Positions 1-6,330 of a stretch of 8,662 nucleotides of DNA are shown here, piece after piece. Within the stretch, counting starts at the first letter, position 1. Every line of letters starts with the position of its first letter. Source of the DNA: Pseudolabrys sp. (lineage in GTDB: Bacteria; Pseudomonadota; Alphaproteobacteria; Rhizobiales; Xanthobacteraceae); assembly GCA_029945495.1 (NCBI GenBank), contig JAQSCR010000574.1, forward strand, positions 1-8,662, read 5' to 3'. Made by a program: the position numbers and the translations under genes. The notes under the pieces are model-generated. The model searched no databases. It was given only the letters and a program-made list of their open reading frames with translations, and had not been told where the DNA came from.

Positions 1-570
1 CTGGCCGCGATGAATGCGCGATGGCACCAGATAATCGCGCGCGCCTTCCGGCGACGACGCGGTCAGGATCGGCGTCTGGAATTCGAAGAAGCCGCCGGCC
101 TTCATGCGCGTGCGGATCGAATCGATGATGCGGCCGCGCAGCATGATGTTGTTATGCAGCTTCTCGCGACGCAGATCGAGGAAGCGGTATTTGAGCCGGA
201 TGTCTTCCGGGTATTCCTGCTCGCCGAACACCGGCATCGGCAGCTCCGCGGCCGCGCCGAGCACTTCGATTTCGGTGATGTAGACTTCGACCTGGCCGGT
301 CGGCAGGTCCGGGTTCTCGGTGCCGGCCGGACGCCGCCGCGCCTTGCCGTCAATGCGCACCACCCATTCCGCGCGCAAGGTCTCGGCCATTTTGAAAGCC
401 GGGCTGTCGGGGTCGGCGACGACCTGGGTCAGGCCGTAATGGTCGCGCAGATCGATGAACAGCACGCCGCCATGGTCGCGGATGCGGTGGCACCAGCCGG
501 ACAGCCGGACGTCCTTGCCAATGTCGCTTTCGCGCAAAGCCCCGCAGGTGTGTGAACGATAGCGATGCAT
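1..570 (-). CDS. aspS: Aspartyl-tRNA synthetase, N-terminal part (runs off left edge)
   Basis: Class II synthetase that charges tRNA with aspartate in the cytoplasm. The first 190 codons are present; bacterial enzymes are about 590 residues, so the rest of the catalytic domain, the GAD insertion and the C-terminus lie outside the window. The OB-fold anticodon-binding domain covers roughly residues 15-110 (SGWCHRIRDHGG, FIDLRDHYGLTQ). The linker motif KYRFLDLRR is at about 127-135. Class II motif 1 (GFFEFQTPILT) is at about 160-170, followed by SSPEGARDYLVPSR, in which E175 matches the aspartate-sensing glutamate of the family. H33 and G83 sit at the two positions linked to non-discriminating enzymes. 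The start MHRYRSHTCGAL at 570 is the usual family start. An in-frame ATG at 576 adds two residues and has a GGAA 9 bases upstream (586-589), so it is possible. The gene is divergent from the ThDP enzyme gene. Identity is very secure. Confidence 0.97.
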   Translation of the reverse strand, partial: MHRYRSHTCGALRESDIGKDVRLSGWCHRIRDHGGVLFIDLRDHYGLTQVVADPDSPAFKMAETLRAEWVVRIDGKARRRPAGTENPDLPTGQVEVYITEIEVLGAAAELPMPVFGEQEYPEDIRLKYRFLDLRREKLHNNIMLRGRIIDSIRTRMKAGGFFEFQTPILTASSPEGARDYLVPSRIHRGQ

Positions 571-635
571 GGTCATTTATTGGCGTTCCGGCAGGCGATT
601 CTTGAGACGATTCTGGGGCTGGATGGAGTGCGGCG

Positions 636-664
636 AAAAACGCATGGGGAGTCCGCTTTGTCAA
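636..664 (-). promoter_or_regulatory. Candidate sigma-70-type promoter for aspS
   Basis: Read on the minus strand, a perfect TTGACA (659-664) is followed after 17 bases by GTTTTT (636-641), preceded by TGC as in an extended -10. Transcription would begin near 628, giving a leader of roughly 55-60 bases before the aspS ATG. The -35 is consensus but the -10 is poor, so the call rests mainly on the -35 and on position. The rest of the 571-754 divergent spacer shows no clear promoter for the plus-strand gene and no strong hairpin. Confidence 0.4.
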
Positions 665-745
665 GGCAAGGAGCGGCTGCGAACCCAGCAACAGTGGCTC
701 GACAGACTCAAAGCCCGCCTGCACACTGAAAGCGTCCCGAGTGCC

Positions 746-749
746 GGAG
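746..749 (+). promoter_or_regulatory. Ribosome binding site choosing the ATG at 755
   Basis: GGAG lies 5 bases before the ATG at 755. The same reading frame is open back to an ATG at 569, but that upstream stretch encodes no recognisable thiamine-enzyme sequence and has no comparable site. This supports 755 as the start of the ThDP enzyme. A further in-frame ATG at 821 would remove the lysine-rich leader. Confidence 0.5.
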
Positions 750-754
750 CGTCG

Positions 755-2449
755 ATGTCGAAGAAGTCCGTGAAAAAGGGCCGCAAAACGGCCAAAACCG
801 CCAAATCGGCATGCGCCGACATGTCCACCGGCGAGGCCACGGTCGAGGCCCTGCTCGCGCACGGCATCGACACTGTTTACGCCCTGCCCGGTGTCCATAA
901 CGACCACCTGTTCGATGCCTTTGCCCGCGCCGGCGACCGCTTGCGCGTCGTCCATGCCCGCCACGAACAGGGGGCGGCCTATATGGCGCTGGGGGCGGCG
1001 CTGGCGACTGGCAAACCGCAAACCTATTCGGTGGTGCCCGGCCCCGGCCTCCTGAACTCCGGCGCGGCCCTGCTCACCGCCTATGGCATGAACGCGCCGG
1101 TGCTGGCTTTGGTCGGCCAGATCCCGGCCGGCGCCATCGGCCACGACCAGGGTCACCTGCACGAGATCCGCGACCAGGCCGGCATCGTCGCCCGACTGGT
1201 CGACCATGCCGACATCATCGACGCGCCGGCCGAGGCGCCCGCCAAAGTCGCCAAGGCCATCCGGTCGATGGCGACTGGCCGCCCCGGCCCCGCCGCGCTC
1301 GAATGCGCCATCGATGTCTGGGGCCAACGCGGCCCGGTCTCACCCGTTGCCCCGCCCGCCCCGCCGCGGCCGCCGAAGTTCGACCACGATGCCGTGCGTG
1401 CGGCGGCCAAACTGCTTGGCAAAGCCAAGCGCGTGCTGATCGTCGTCGGCGGCGGCGCGCTCGACGCCTCGCCCGAAGTGACGTTGCTGTCCGACATGCT
1501 GCAGGCGCCGGTGCTGTCCTATCGCCGCGGCCGCGGAGTCCTGGATGACCGCAATCCGTTCAGCGTCAATCTACCGTTAGGCCGCGATCTCTGGGGCGAA
1601 GCCGATGCGGTGCTCGCCGTCGGGACGCGGCTGCTCAACCCGATGACGCAATGGGGCATGGACAAGGACATCAGAATCGTCCGCGTCGATGCCGACAAGG
1701 ACGAGCCGGCGCGCCTGCACAAGCCCGCTGTCGCGCTGATCGGCGACGCCGCGCCGATCCTCATGCACCTGATCGATCAACTGGGCCGCACCAACGACCG
1801 CCGCGCACCGCGCCGCGACGAAATGGTTGAGCGACAAGCGAAGATGCGGGCGCGGCTCGCCAAGCTCGCGCCGCAGCTTGCGTTCGTTGAGGCGATCCGT
1901 GCCGAATTGCCCGAGGACGGCATCTACGTCGATGAGGTGACGCAGGTCGGCTTTGCCGCGCGTCTCGCATTGCCCGTCTACAAGCCGCGCACGTTTCTCT
2001 CGCCCGGCTTCCAGGATAATCTCGGCTGGGGATACGCGACCGCGCTCGGCGCGCAGCACGCCCGCCCCGATGTGCCGGTGCTGTCGATCAATGGCGACGG
2101 CGGCTTCATGTACACCTCGAACGAACTCGCCACCGCCATGCGCCACCGCATTCCGCTCACGGCCATCGTCTTTGCCGACGGCGCCTTCGGCAATGTCCGG
2201 CGCATTCAGGAAGAGCAGTTCGGCAACCGGCTGATCGCCTGCGATCTGGCCAATCCCGATTTCGTCAAATATGCCGAAAGCTTCGGCGCCGCCGGCCGCC
2301 GCGCCCATACGCCAGAGGAACTGCGCGTCGCGCTGCGCGCGTCGTTTGCCGCGCGCGAACCGACCTTGATCGAGGTTCCGGTCAAGGCCATGCCGAGCCC
2401 TTGGGAATTCATCCACATGCCGCCGGTGCACGGCACGAAGAAACGCTAG
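755..2449 (+). CDS. ThDP-dependent enzyme, acetolactate synthase large-subunit-like, substrate unknown
   Basis: Member of the thiamine-diphosphate enzyme superfamily that includes acetohydroxyacid synthase, benzoylformate decarboxylase and oxalyl-CoA decarboxylase; 564 residues, a normal length. Order: a lysine-rich leader (1-22), the pyrimidine-binding domain (about 23-195) with the cofactor-activating glutamate E71 in RHEQGA, a central Rossmann-like domain (about 208-340, starting near VLIVVGGGA), and the pyrophosphate-binding domain (about 376-545). The last holds the metal motif GDG at 447-449 and its second half in FADGAFGNVRR. The usual NN of that second half reads AD here; the aspartate can still act as a metal ligand. 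No small regulatory subunit (ilvH) is adjacent, so biosynthetic acetolactate synthase is unlikely. A decarboxylase or carboligase acting on a 2-oxo acid is the safest inference. The start at 755 is chosen for its GGAG site; the frame is open from 569, and 821 is an alternative. Family sure, reaction unknown. Confidence 0.88.
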   Translation: MSKKSVKKGRKTAKTAKSACADMSTGEATVEALLAHGIDTVYALPGVHNDHLFDAFARAGDRLRVVHARHEQGAAYMALGAALATGKPQTYSVVPGPGLLNSGAALLTAYGMNAPVLALVGQIPAGAIGHDQGHLHEIRDQAGIVARLVDHADIIDAPAEAPAKVAKAIRSMATGRPGPAALECAIDVWGQRGPVSPVAPPAPPRPPKFDHDAVRAAAKLLGKAKRVLIVVGGGALDASPEVTLLSDMLQAPVLSYRRGRGVLDDRNPFSVNLPLGRDLWGEADAVLAVGTRLLNPMTQWGMDKDIRIVRVDADKDEPARLHKPAVALIGDAAPILMHLIDQLGRTNDRRAPRRDEMVERQAKMRARLAKLAPQLAFVEAIRAELPEDGIYVDEVTQVGFAARLALPVYKPRTFLSPGFQDNLGWGYATALGAQHARPDVPVLSINGDGGFMYTSNELATAMRHRIPLTAIVFADGAFGNVRRIQEEQFGNRLIACDLANPDFVKYAESFGAAGRRAHTPEELRVALRASFAAREPTLIEVPVKAMPSPWEFIHMPPVHGTKKR

Positions 2450-2454
2450 CCAAA

Positions 2455-2488
2455 AGCATTCGCCAAAACATAGCATTCGCTAAAACAC
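2455..2488 (+). repeat. Two tandem copies of an imperfect 17-base repeat
   Basis: AGCATTCGCCAAAACAT (2455-2471) is followed directly by AGCATTCGCTAAAACAC (2472-2488), with differences at unit positions 10 and 17. A fragment resembling the unit (CGCTAGCCAAAA) precedes it and overlaps the stop codon of the ThDP gene. The AT-richer patch stands out from the surrounding GC-rich coding DNA. It could be replication slippage in neutral spacer or a tandem binding site upstream of rnd; nothing in the sequence decides. Confidence 0.7.
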
Positions 2489-2489
2489 T

Positions 2490-2504
2490 TGCCGTCGAAC
2501 GGCA
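2490..2504 (+). other. Small hairpin upstream of rnd
   Basis: TGCCGT and ACGGCA form a perfect 6-base-pair stem around a 3-base CGA loop, with a possible extra G-U pair outside. No T-run follows (the next bases are GAATTGGG), so it is not a classical intrinsic terminator. It lies 25 bases before the rnd ATG and after the ThDP gene stop, so it could weakly separate the two units or structure the rnd leader. Confidence 0.35.
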
Positions 2505-2528
2505 GAATTGGGTTAGGTTGCCGCCGCA

Positions 2529-3677
2529 ATGTCATTGATCACCACCACAGACGCCCTCGCCGCCATTTGCGACCGCATGGCGAAGCACCCCTTCATTACC
2601 GTCGATACCGAGTTCCTACGCGAGACCACCTATTACCCGCTGTTGTGCGTGGCGCAGATCGCTAGCGCCGACGAAGCGGTGGTGATCGACGCACTGGCGC
2701 CCGGCATCGACCTCAAGCCGTTCTTCGAACTGCTGGCCGACGAGAAGGTCGTCAAGGTTTTCCACGCCGCGCGCCAGGACATTGAAATCGTCTGGAACAT
2801 GGCCAAGACGATTCCACACCCGATTTTCGACAGCCAAGTCGCCGCCATGGTGCTCGGCTATGGCGACTCGATTTCCTACGACCAACTGGTGCAGCGCATC
2901 ACCGGCGACGTGCTAGACAAGTCGAACCGTTTCACCGACTGGACCCGCCGCCCGCTCACCGACGCGCAGACCACCTACGCTTTGTCCGACGTCACGCATC
3001 TGCGCGACGTCTACATCAAGCTTGCCGCCGATCTTGAAAAGCGCGGCCGCACCAGTTGGGTCGAGGCCGAGATGAGCATCCTCACCTCGCCGGAAACCTA
3101 TCGCGCCGATCCGGCCAATGCGTGGGAGCGGCTGAAGACCCGCGTGCGCAAGCCGAAGGAGCTTGCCGTGCTGATGGAAATCGCCGCCTGGCGTGAACGC
3201 GAAGCGCAGACCCGCGACGTGCCGCGCTCGCGCGTGCTGAAAGACGACGTGCTTGGCGACATCGCCACGCAGGCGCCGACGACGATCGAGAAGCTCGGCC
3301 ATCTGCGCTCGCTGCCGAAGGGCTTCGAGCGCTCGCGCTGGGGCGAAGCCATCGTCGAGGCGGTGCAGCGCGGCGTCGACCGCGATCCCAAGACTTTGCC
3401 GCGGTTCGAGCGCTTCCGTCCGGCGCAGAACGGCGCGGCCACGGTCGAACTCCTGAAAGTACTGCTGCGCATGACCGCGGAAAGCCACGGCGTCGCCGCC
3501 AAGGTGATTGCCACCGTCGATGAACTCGACCGCATCGCCGCCGACGACGATGCCGATGTGCCGGCGATGAAAGGCTGGCGGCGCGAACTGTTCGGCGAGA
3601 AAGCGATCGCGCTCAAGCACGGCAGACTGGCGCTCGCGGTCGACAAGGGCCGCGTGGTGACAGTGGACAAGGCCTGA
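2529..3677 (+). CDS. rnd: Ribonuclease D
   Basis: Cytoplasmic 3'-to-5' exoribonuclease of the DEDDy class, known for trimming 3' ends of tRNA precursors and other stable RNAs. At 382 residues it is close to the E. coli enzyme (about 375). The exonuclease domain spans roughly residues 1-175 and all catalytic residues are visible: D26 and E28 in VDTEF, D84 in HAARQD, and Y150 with D154 in YALSD. An HRDC RNA-binding domain follows at about 208-285 (KPKELAVLMEIAAWRE through HLRSLPKGF), then a second helical C-terminal part. The start at 2529 gives the typical family N-terminus (SLITTTDALAAIC); the ribosome site is weak, AGG 11 bases upstream. Its stop TGA overlaps the ATG of the threonine aldolase gene by one base, so the two are probably co-transcribed and coupled. 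In Hyphomicrobiales, rnd commonly sits near aspS and ppx-ppk, as here. Confidence 0.96.
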   Translation: MSLITTTDALAAICDRMAKHPFITVDTEFLRETTYYPLLCVAQIASADEAVVIDALAPGIDLKPFFELLADEKVVKVFHAARQDIEIVWNMAKTIPHPIFDSQVAAMVLGYGDSISYDQLVQRITGDVLDKSNRFTDWTRRPLTDAQTTYALSDVTHLRDVYIKLAADLEKRGRTSWVEAEMSILTSPETYRADPANAWERLKTRVRKPKELAVLMEIAAWREREAQTRDVPRSRVLKDDVLGDIATQAPTTIEKLGHLRSLPKGFERSRWGEAIVEAVQRGVDRDPKTLPRFERFRPAQNGAATVELLKVLLRMTAESHGVAAKVIATVDELDRIAADDDADVPAMKGWRRELFGEKAIALKHGRLALAVDKGRVVTVDKA

Positions 3678-4729
3678 TGAATTTCGCCAGCGACAATACC
3701 GCGGGCATCGCGCCGGAGATCATGGCGGCGCTGTCGCGCGCGAATGAAGGTTTCACGCTGGGCTACAGCAACGATGTCTGGACCAGGCGCGCCGAGCAGC
3801 GCATCGCCGACGTGTTCAAGCGCGACGTCGCAATGTTCCTCGTGACCACCGGCACTGCATGCAATTCCCTGGCCATCGCGCATGTCGCGCCGCCCTGGGG
3901 CGCCGTGCTGTGCCACGAGGACGCGCATATTGCGACGGACGAATGCGGCGCGCCGGAATTCTTCGGCAACGGCATCAAGCTCGTCGGCCTGCCCGGCGAA
4001 GACGGCAAGATCGCACCCGGCGTCCTCAAGGCGGCGCTGGAAAAGCCGCAATGGGGCGCGCCGCACCATGTCGTACCGTCGGTGCTGTCGCTTTCGCAGG
4101 CGACCGAGGCCGGCACGATCTATCAACCGCGCGAGATCCGCGAACTGGCCGACCTCGCGCACGCGCATGGCATGGCCGTGCATATGGACGGCGCACGCTT
4201 GGGCAACGCGCTCGCGCGCATGAACGCGCCGGCCGATGAGGCGACCTGGAAAGCCGGCGTCGACGTGTTGTCTTTCGGCGCCACCAAAGGCGGCGCGATG
4301 GGCGCCGAGGCCATCGTCTTCTTCGACCGCGAACGCAGCTCCGGCATGGACCGGCGCCGCAAGCGCGGCGGTCATCTGCTCTCGAAGCACCGCTTCATTG
4401 CCGCGCAAATGGATGCCTATCTCGCCGACGATCTTTGGCTCCGGCTGGCGCGCCACGCCAATGCCATGGCCGACCGGCTGAGCGACAAGCTTGCGGCGGT
4501 GGGAATGCCGCCGGTCTGGCCGGTCGAGGCCAACGAAGTCTTCGCGCTCATTCCGCGCGCCGCCTGCGACCGGCTCAAGGCGAAAGGCGCGGCATTCTAC
4601 GAACGAATGGCCGAGAATTTGCCGAAGTCCGCCATCGTCAAGCCGGATTCCATTCTGGTTCGCCTGGTGACATCCTTTGCCACCACGCCGGCTGAAGTGG
4701 ATGAGTTCGTGACGACCGCGCGCGCATAA
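3677..4729 (+). CDS. ltaE: Low-specificity L-threonine aldolase (PLP enzyme, Pseudomonas type)
   Basis: Fold-type I pyridoxal-phosphate enzyme that cleaves L-threonine or L-allo-threonine to glycine and acetaldehyde, and often acts on other beta-hydroxy amino acids. At 350 residues it resembles the Pseudomonas putida enzyme (about 346) more than the E. coli one. Shared stretches include the N-terminal FASDN, the GTACNSLA phosphate-binding region (59-66), ETAHV-like EDAHIATDECGAPEFF (81-96) with H84 positioned to stack on the cofactor, the SQATEAGT segment (140-147), D171 in HMDGARLGNA, which contacts the pyridine nitrogen, and the Schiff-base lysine K204 in SFGATKGGAMG. The C-terminal VEANEVF motif is also present. 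Translation starts within the rnd stop codon (TGATG); an AAGG lies 4 bases before the ATG. Exact substrate preference and stereochemistry cannot be read from the sequence. A general beta-eliminating lyase label would be the cautious alternative. Confidence 0.92.
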   Translation: MNFASDNTAGIAPEIMAALSRANEGFTLGYSNDVWTRRAEQRIADVFKRDVAMFLVTTGTACNSLAIAHVAPPWGAVLCHEDAHIATDECGAPEFFGNGIKLVGLPGEDGKIAPGVLKAALEKPQWGAPHHVVPSVLSLSQATEAGTIYQPREIRELADLAHAHGMAVHMDGARLGNALARMNAPADEATWKAGVDVLSFGATKGGAMGAEAIVFFDRERSSGMDRRRKRGGHLLSKHRFIAAQMDAYLADDLWLRLARHANAMADRLSDKLAAVGMPPVWPVEANEVFALIPRAACDRLKAKGAAFYERMAENLPKSAIVKPDSILVRLVTSFATTPAEVDEFVTTARA

Positions 4730-4740
4730 GGATCAGGACG

Positions 4741-5493
4741 ATGCCGCTGTCCATCGACATCAATGGCGATGCCGGCGAAAGCTACGGACGCTGGACTCTC
4801 GGCGACGACGCATCGTTCCTGCCGCACGTCTCGTCCGTCAACATCGCCTGCGGCTTTCACGGCGGCGATCCGTCGACGATGCGGCAGACCGTGCGCATCG
4901 CCAAAGCGGCCGGCATCGCCATCGGCGCGCATCCGGGTTTTCCCGACCTCATGGGCTTCGGCCGGCGCATGATGACCATCGCGCCCGAGGAGATGGTCGA
5001 TGCCACGCTCTATCAGATCGGCGCTCTGGCGGCGATTGCGCGCTCCGAAGGCATGACAATCGCGCACGTCAAGCCGCACGGCGCTTTCTACAAGGCGTGT
5101 TCGATCGACATGGCGCTGTCCAGGGCGATCGGCGCAGCGATTGCTGCCTACGATCCCGCAATGTTTTTGGTGCTGCTCGCCGGTCCCGGCGCCGATGCGG
5201 CGGAAGCGGCCGGTGCCCGCGTCGCGCGCGAGGCCTTCATCGACCTCGATTACGATGCCGAAGGCAAATTGATCATTGAGCGGGTTGCCAAACCGCGCGA
5301 CCCCACCGTCGTTGCGCAGCGCGCTGTGCGCGCGGTTCGCGACGGCAAGCTCACGAAGATCGACGGCAGCGACATGGGTGTCGCCGTCTCGACTCTGTGC
5401 CTGCACGGCGATCGCGCGAACTCGGCCGAAGTGGCGAAGGTCGTCAAAGAAACGCTGCTCTCGAATGGGATCGCCGTCGCGCCGCTGAAGTAG
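4741..5493 (+). CDS. pxpA: PxpA / LamB-YcsF family protein (5-oxoprolinase subunit A-like)
   Basis: In the best-studied family members, PxpA works with PxpB and PxpC to open 5-oxoproline to glutamate using ATP. At 250 residues this is full length. Visible family motifs are DINGDAGESYG (6-16), NIACGFHGGDP (34-44), IGAHPGFPD (61-69), VKPHGAFYK (110-118) and CLHGD (220-224); the acidic and histidine residues expected for a metal-dependent barrel enzyme are present. Two departures stand out. No pxpB or pxpC is next to it. The stretch I expect to read like FADRxY reads FIDLDY (167-172). It may therefore act on another cyclic amide or lactam, or its partners may be encoded elsewhere. It lies 11 bases after the aldolase stop with AAGGA 8 bases before the ATG, so it is probably the last gene of the rnd-ltaE-pxpA unit. 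The family call is firm; the biochemical role is tentative. Confidence 0.85.
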   Translation: MPLSIDINGDAGESYGRWTLGDDASFLPHVSSVNIACGFHGGDPSTMRQTVRIAKAAGIAIGAHPGFPDLMGFGRRMMTIAPEEMVDATLYQIGALAAIARSEGMTIAHVKPHGAFYKACSIDMALSRAIGAAIAAYDPAMFLVLLAGPGADAAEAAGARVAREAFIDLDYDAEGKLIIERVAKPRDPTVVAQRAVRAVRDGKLTKIDGSDMGVAVSTLCLHGDRANSAEVAKVVKETLLSNGIAVAPLK

Positions 5494-5506
5494 CGCGGCC
5501 CGCTAC
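5490..5506. terminator. Candidate bidirectional terminator between convergent genes
   Basis: GTAGCG (5490-5495) and CGCTAC (5501-5506) form a perfect 6-base-pair stem with a 5-base CGGCC loop. The stem contains the stop codons of both converging genes: TAG of pxpA at 5491-5493 and, on the other strand, TAG at 5503-5505. Only 9 bases lie between the genes, so termination must occur here or inside the opposite gene. The plus-strand side is followed by a modest CTTTCTT; there is no strong U-run on the other side, so termination strength is uncertain. Confidence 0.4.
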
Positions 5507-6273
5507 GCCGCTTTCTTGCGCGCGCTAATCGCCGCGCCGAAGGCCTCGAACAGCGCCTTGTTGATCGGGTTGGTCTGCGGGTCGTACTCGGCATGCCACT
5601 GCACGCCGAGCGCAAAGCCTTTCGCATCCTTGATGCGGATCGCCTCGATGGTGCCGTCTTCGGCCACGCCCTCGACGACGATGCGTCCGCCTGGCTCGAG
5701 AATGCCCTGCCCGTGCAGCGAGTTCACGCGGATGGTCTCGCGTCCAAACAAGGTCGCGAAAGCCCCGCCCGGCGTCAGCGTGACGTCGTGGCGATCGCCG
5801 AACACCACGGTCGGATCGGGATGGATTTCGCCGTTCTCCAGCCGCGGCATGCGGTGGTTCTGCCGCCCCGGTATCTCCCGGATTTCGGGATGCAGCGTGC
5901 TGCCATAGGCCACACTCATCTCCTGGAAGCCGCGGCAGATGCCAAGCAACGGCACGCAGCGCGCGACGCAGGTTTCGACCAAAGCCAGCGCCACCGCGTC
6001 GCGCTCGAGATCGTAGGGCTCGTAACTGACGTGCGGATCGGTGCCGAAGCGGGTCGGATGCACATTGGCGCGCGCCCCGGTCAGCAGCACGCCGTCGACG
6101 ATATCGAGCAAGGCCTCGATATCGGTAATCTCCGGCGAGCCGGCAAACATCAGCGGCAAGGCGCCGGTGACATCCGCCACCGCCCGCAGGTTTCGCTCGC
6201 CGACGCGCTGCGATGGAAAACGGCCTTCGGCCAAAACTTTGTTGCCGATCACGCCGACCACGGGACGTTTCAT
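5503..6273 (-). CDS. Gamma-glutamyl-gamma-aminobutyrate hydrolase family protein (peptidase C26, PuuD-like)
   Basis: Class I glutamine-amidotransferase fold hydrolase; characterised relatives such as PuuD split gamma-glutamyl amides, releasing glutamate. At 256 residues it is full length. The nucleophile elbow is LLGICRGFQEMSVAYG (109-124) with C113, and the other triad residues are H227 and E229 in GVQWHAEYDP. Other family stretches are DGVLLTGARANVHP (60-73) and VNSLHGQGI (183-191), where PuuD-like proteins read NSxHHQ or similar. The usual WHPE reads WHAE here, a mild variant that keeps both catalytic residues. The start at 6273 gives the typical short N-terminus (KRPVVGVIGN) and has a weak GAAG 8 bases upstream. 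It follows ppx by 57 bases on the same strand and may be co-transcribed, and it is convergent with pxpA. The putrescine genes puuA, puuB and puuC are not in view, so the true gamma-glutamyl substrate is unknown. Confidence 0.88.
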   Translation of the reverse strand: MKRPVVGVIGNKVLAEGRFPSQRVGERNLRAVADVTGALPLMFAGSPEITDIEALLDIVDGVLLTGARANVHPTRFGTDPHVSYEPYDLERDAVALALVETCVARCVPLLGICRGFQEMSVAYGSTLHPEIREIPGRQNHRMPRLENGEIHPDPTVVFGDRHDVTLTPGGAFATLFGRETIRVNSLHGQGILEPGGRIVVEGVAEDGTIEAIRIKDAKGFALGVQWHAEYDPQTNPINKALFEAFGAAISARKKAA

Positions 6274-6330
6274 TGGGGTCGCTTCATCGCGGCTTTCTCA
6301 TTGCCATCAAAGTCCAAACCTTGGTCGATC

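Noticed and set aside
569..754. In-frame upstream extension of the ThDP enzyme (62 extra residues from an ATG at 569)
   Set aside because: The extension is basic and low in recognisable structure, would overlap the aspS start, crosses the likely aspS promoter, and lacks a ribosome site, whereas the ATG at 755 has GGAG 5 bases upstream.
350..1327. 325-codon open frame on the minus strand between aspS and the ThDP gene
   Set aside because: It lies antisense to conserved coding sequence of the ThDP enzyme and across aspS in a different frame; its product is Arg/Gly/His-rich with no family motif, as expected for chance frames in GC-rich DNA.
1577..2476. 299-codon minus-strand open frame opposite the ThDP gene
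   Set aside because: Antisense to the conserved pyrophosphate-binding domain, no recognisable motif, Arg- and His-rich composition.
2489..2518. Promoter for rnd made of TTGCCG and TTAGGT
   Set aside because: The -10 match is poor and transcription would start almost at the ATG, leaving no room for a leader; the -35 part is also an arm of the hairpin.
3098..4456. 452-codon minus-strand open frame opposite rnd and ltaE
   Set aside because: It spans two well-supported genes on the other strand, and its composition is that of a shadow frame with no domains.
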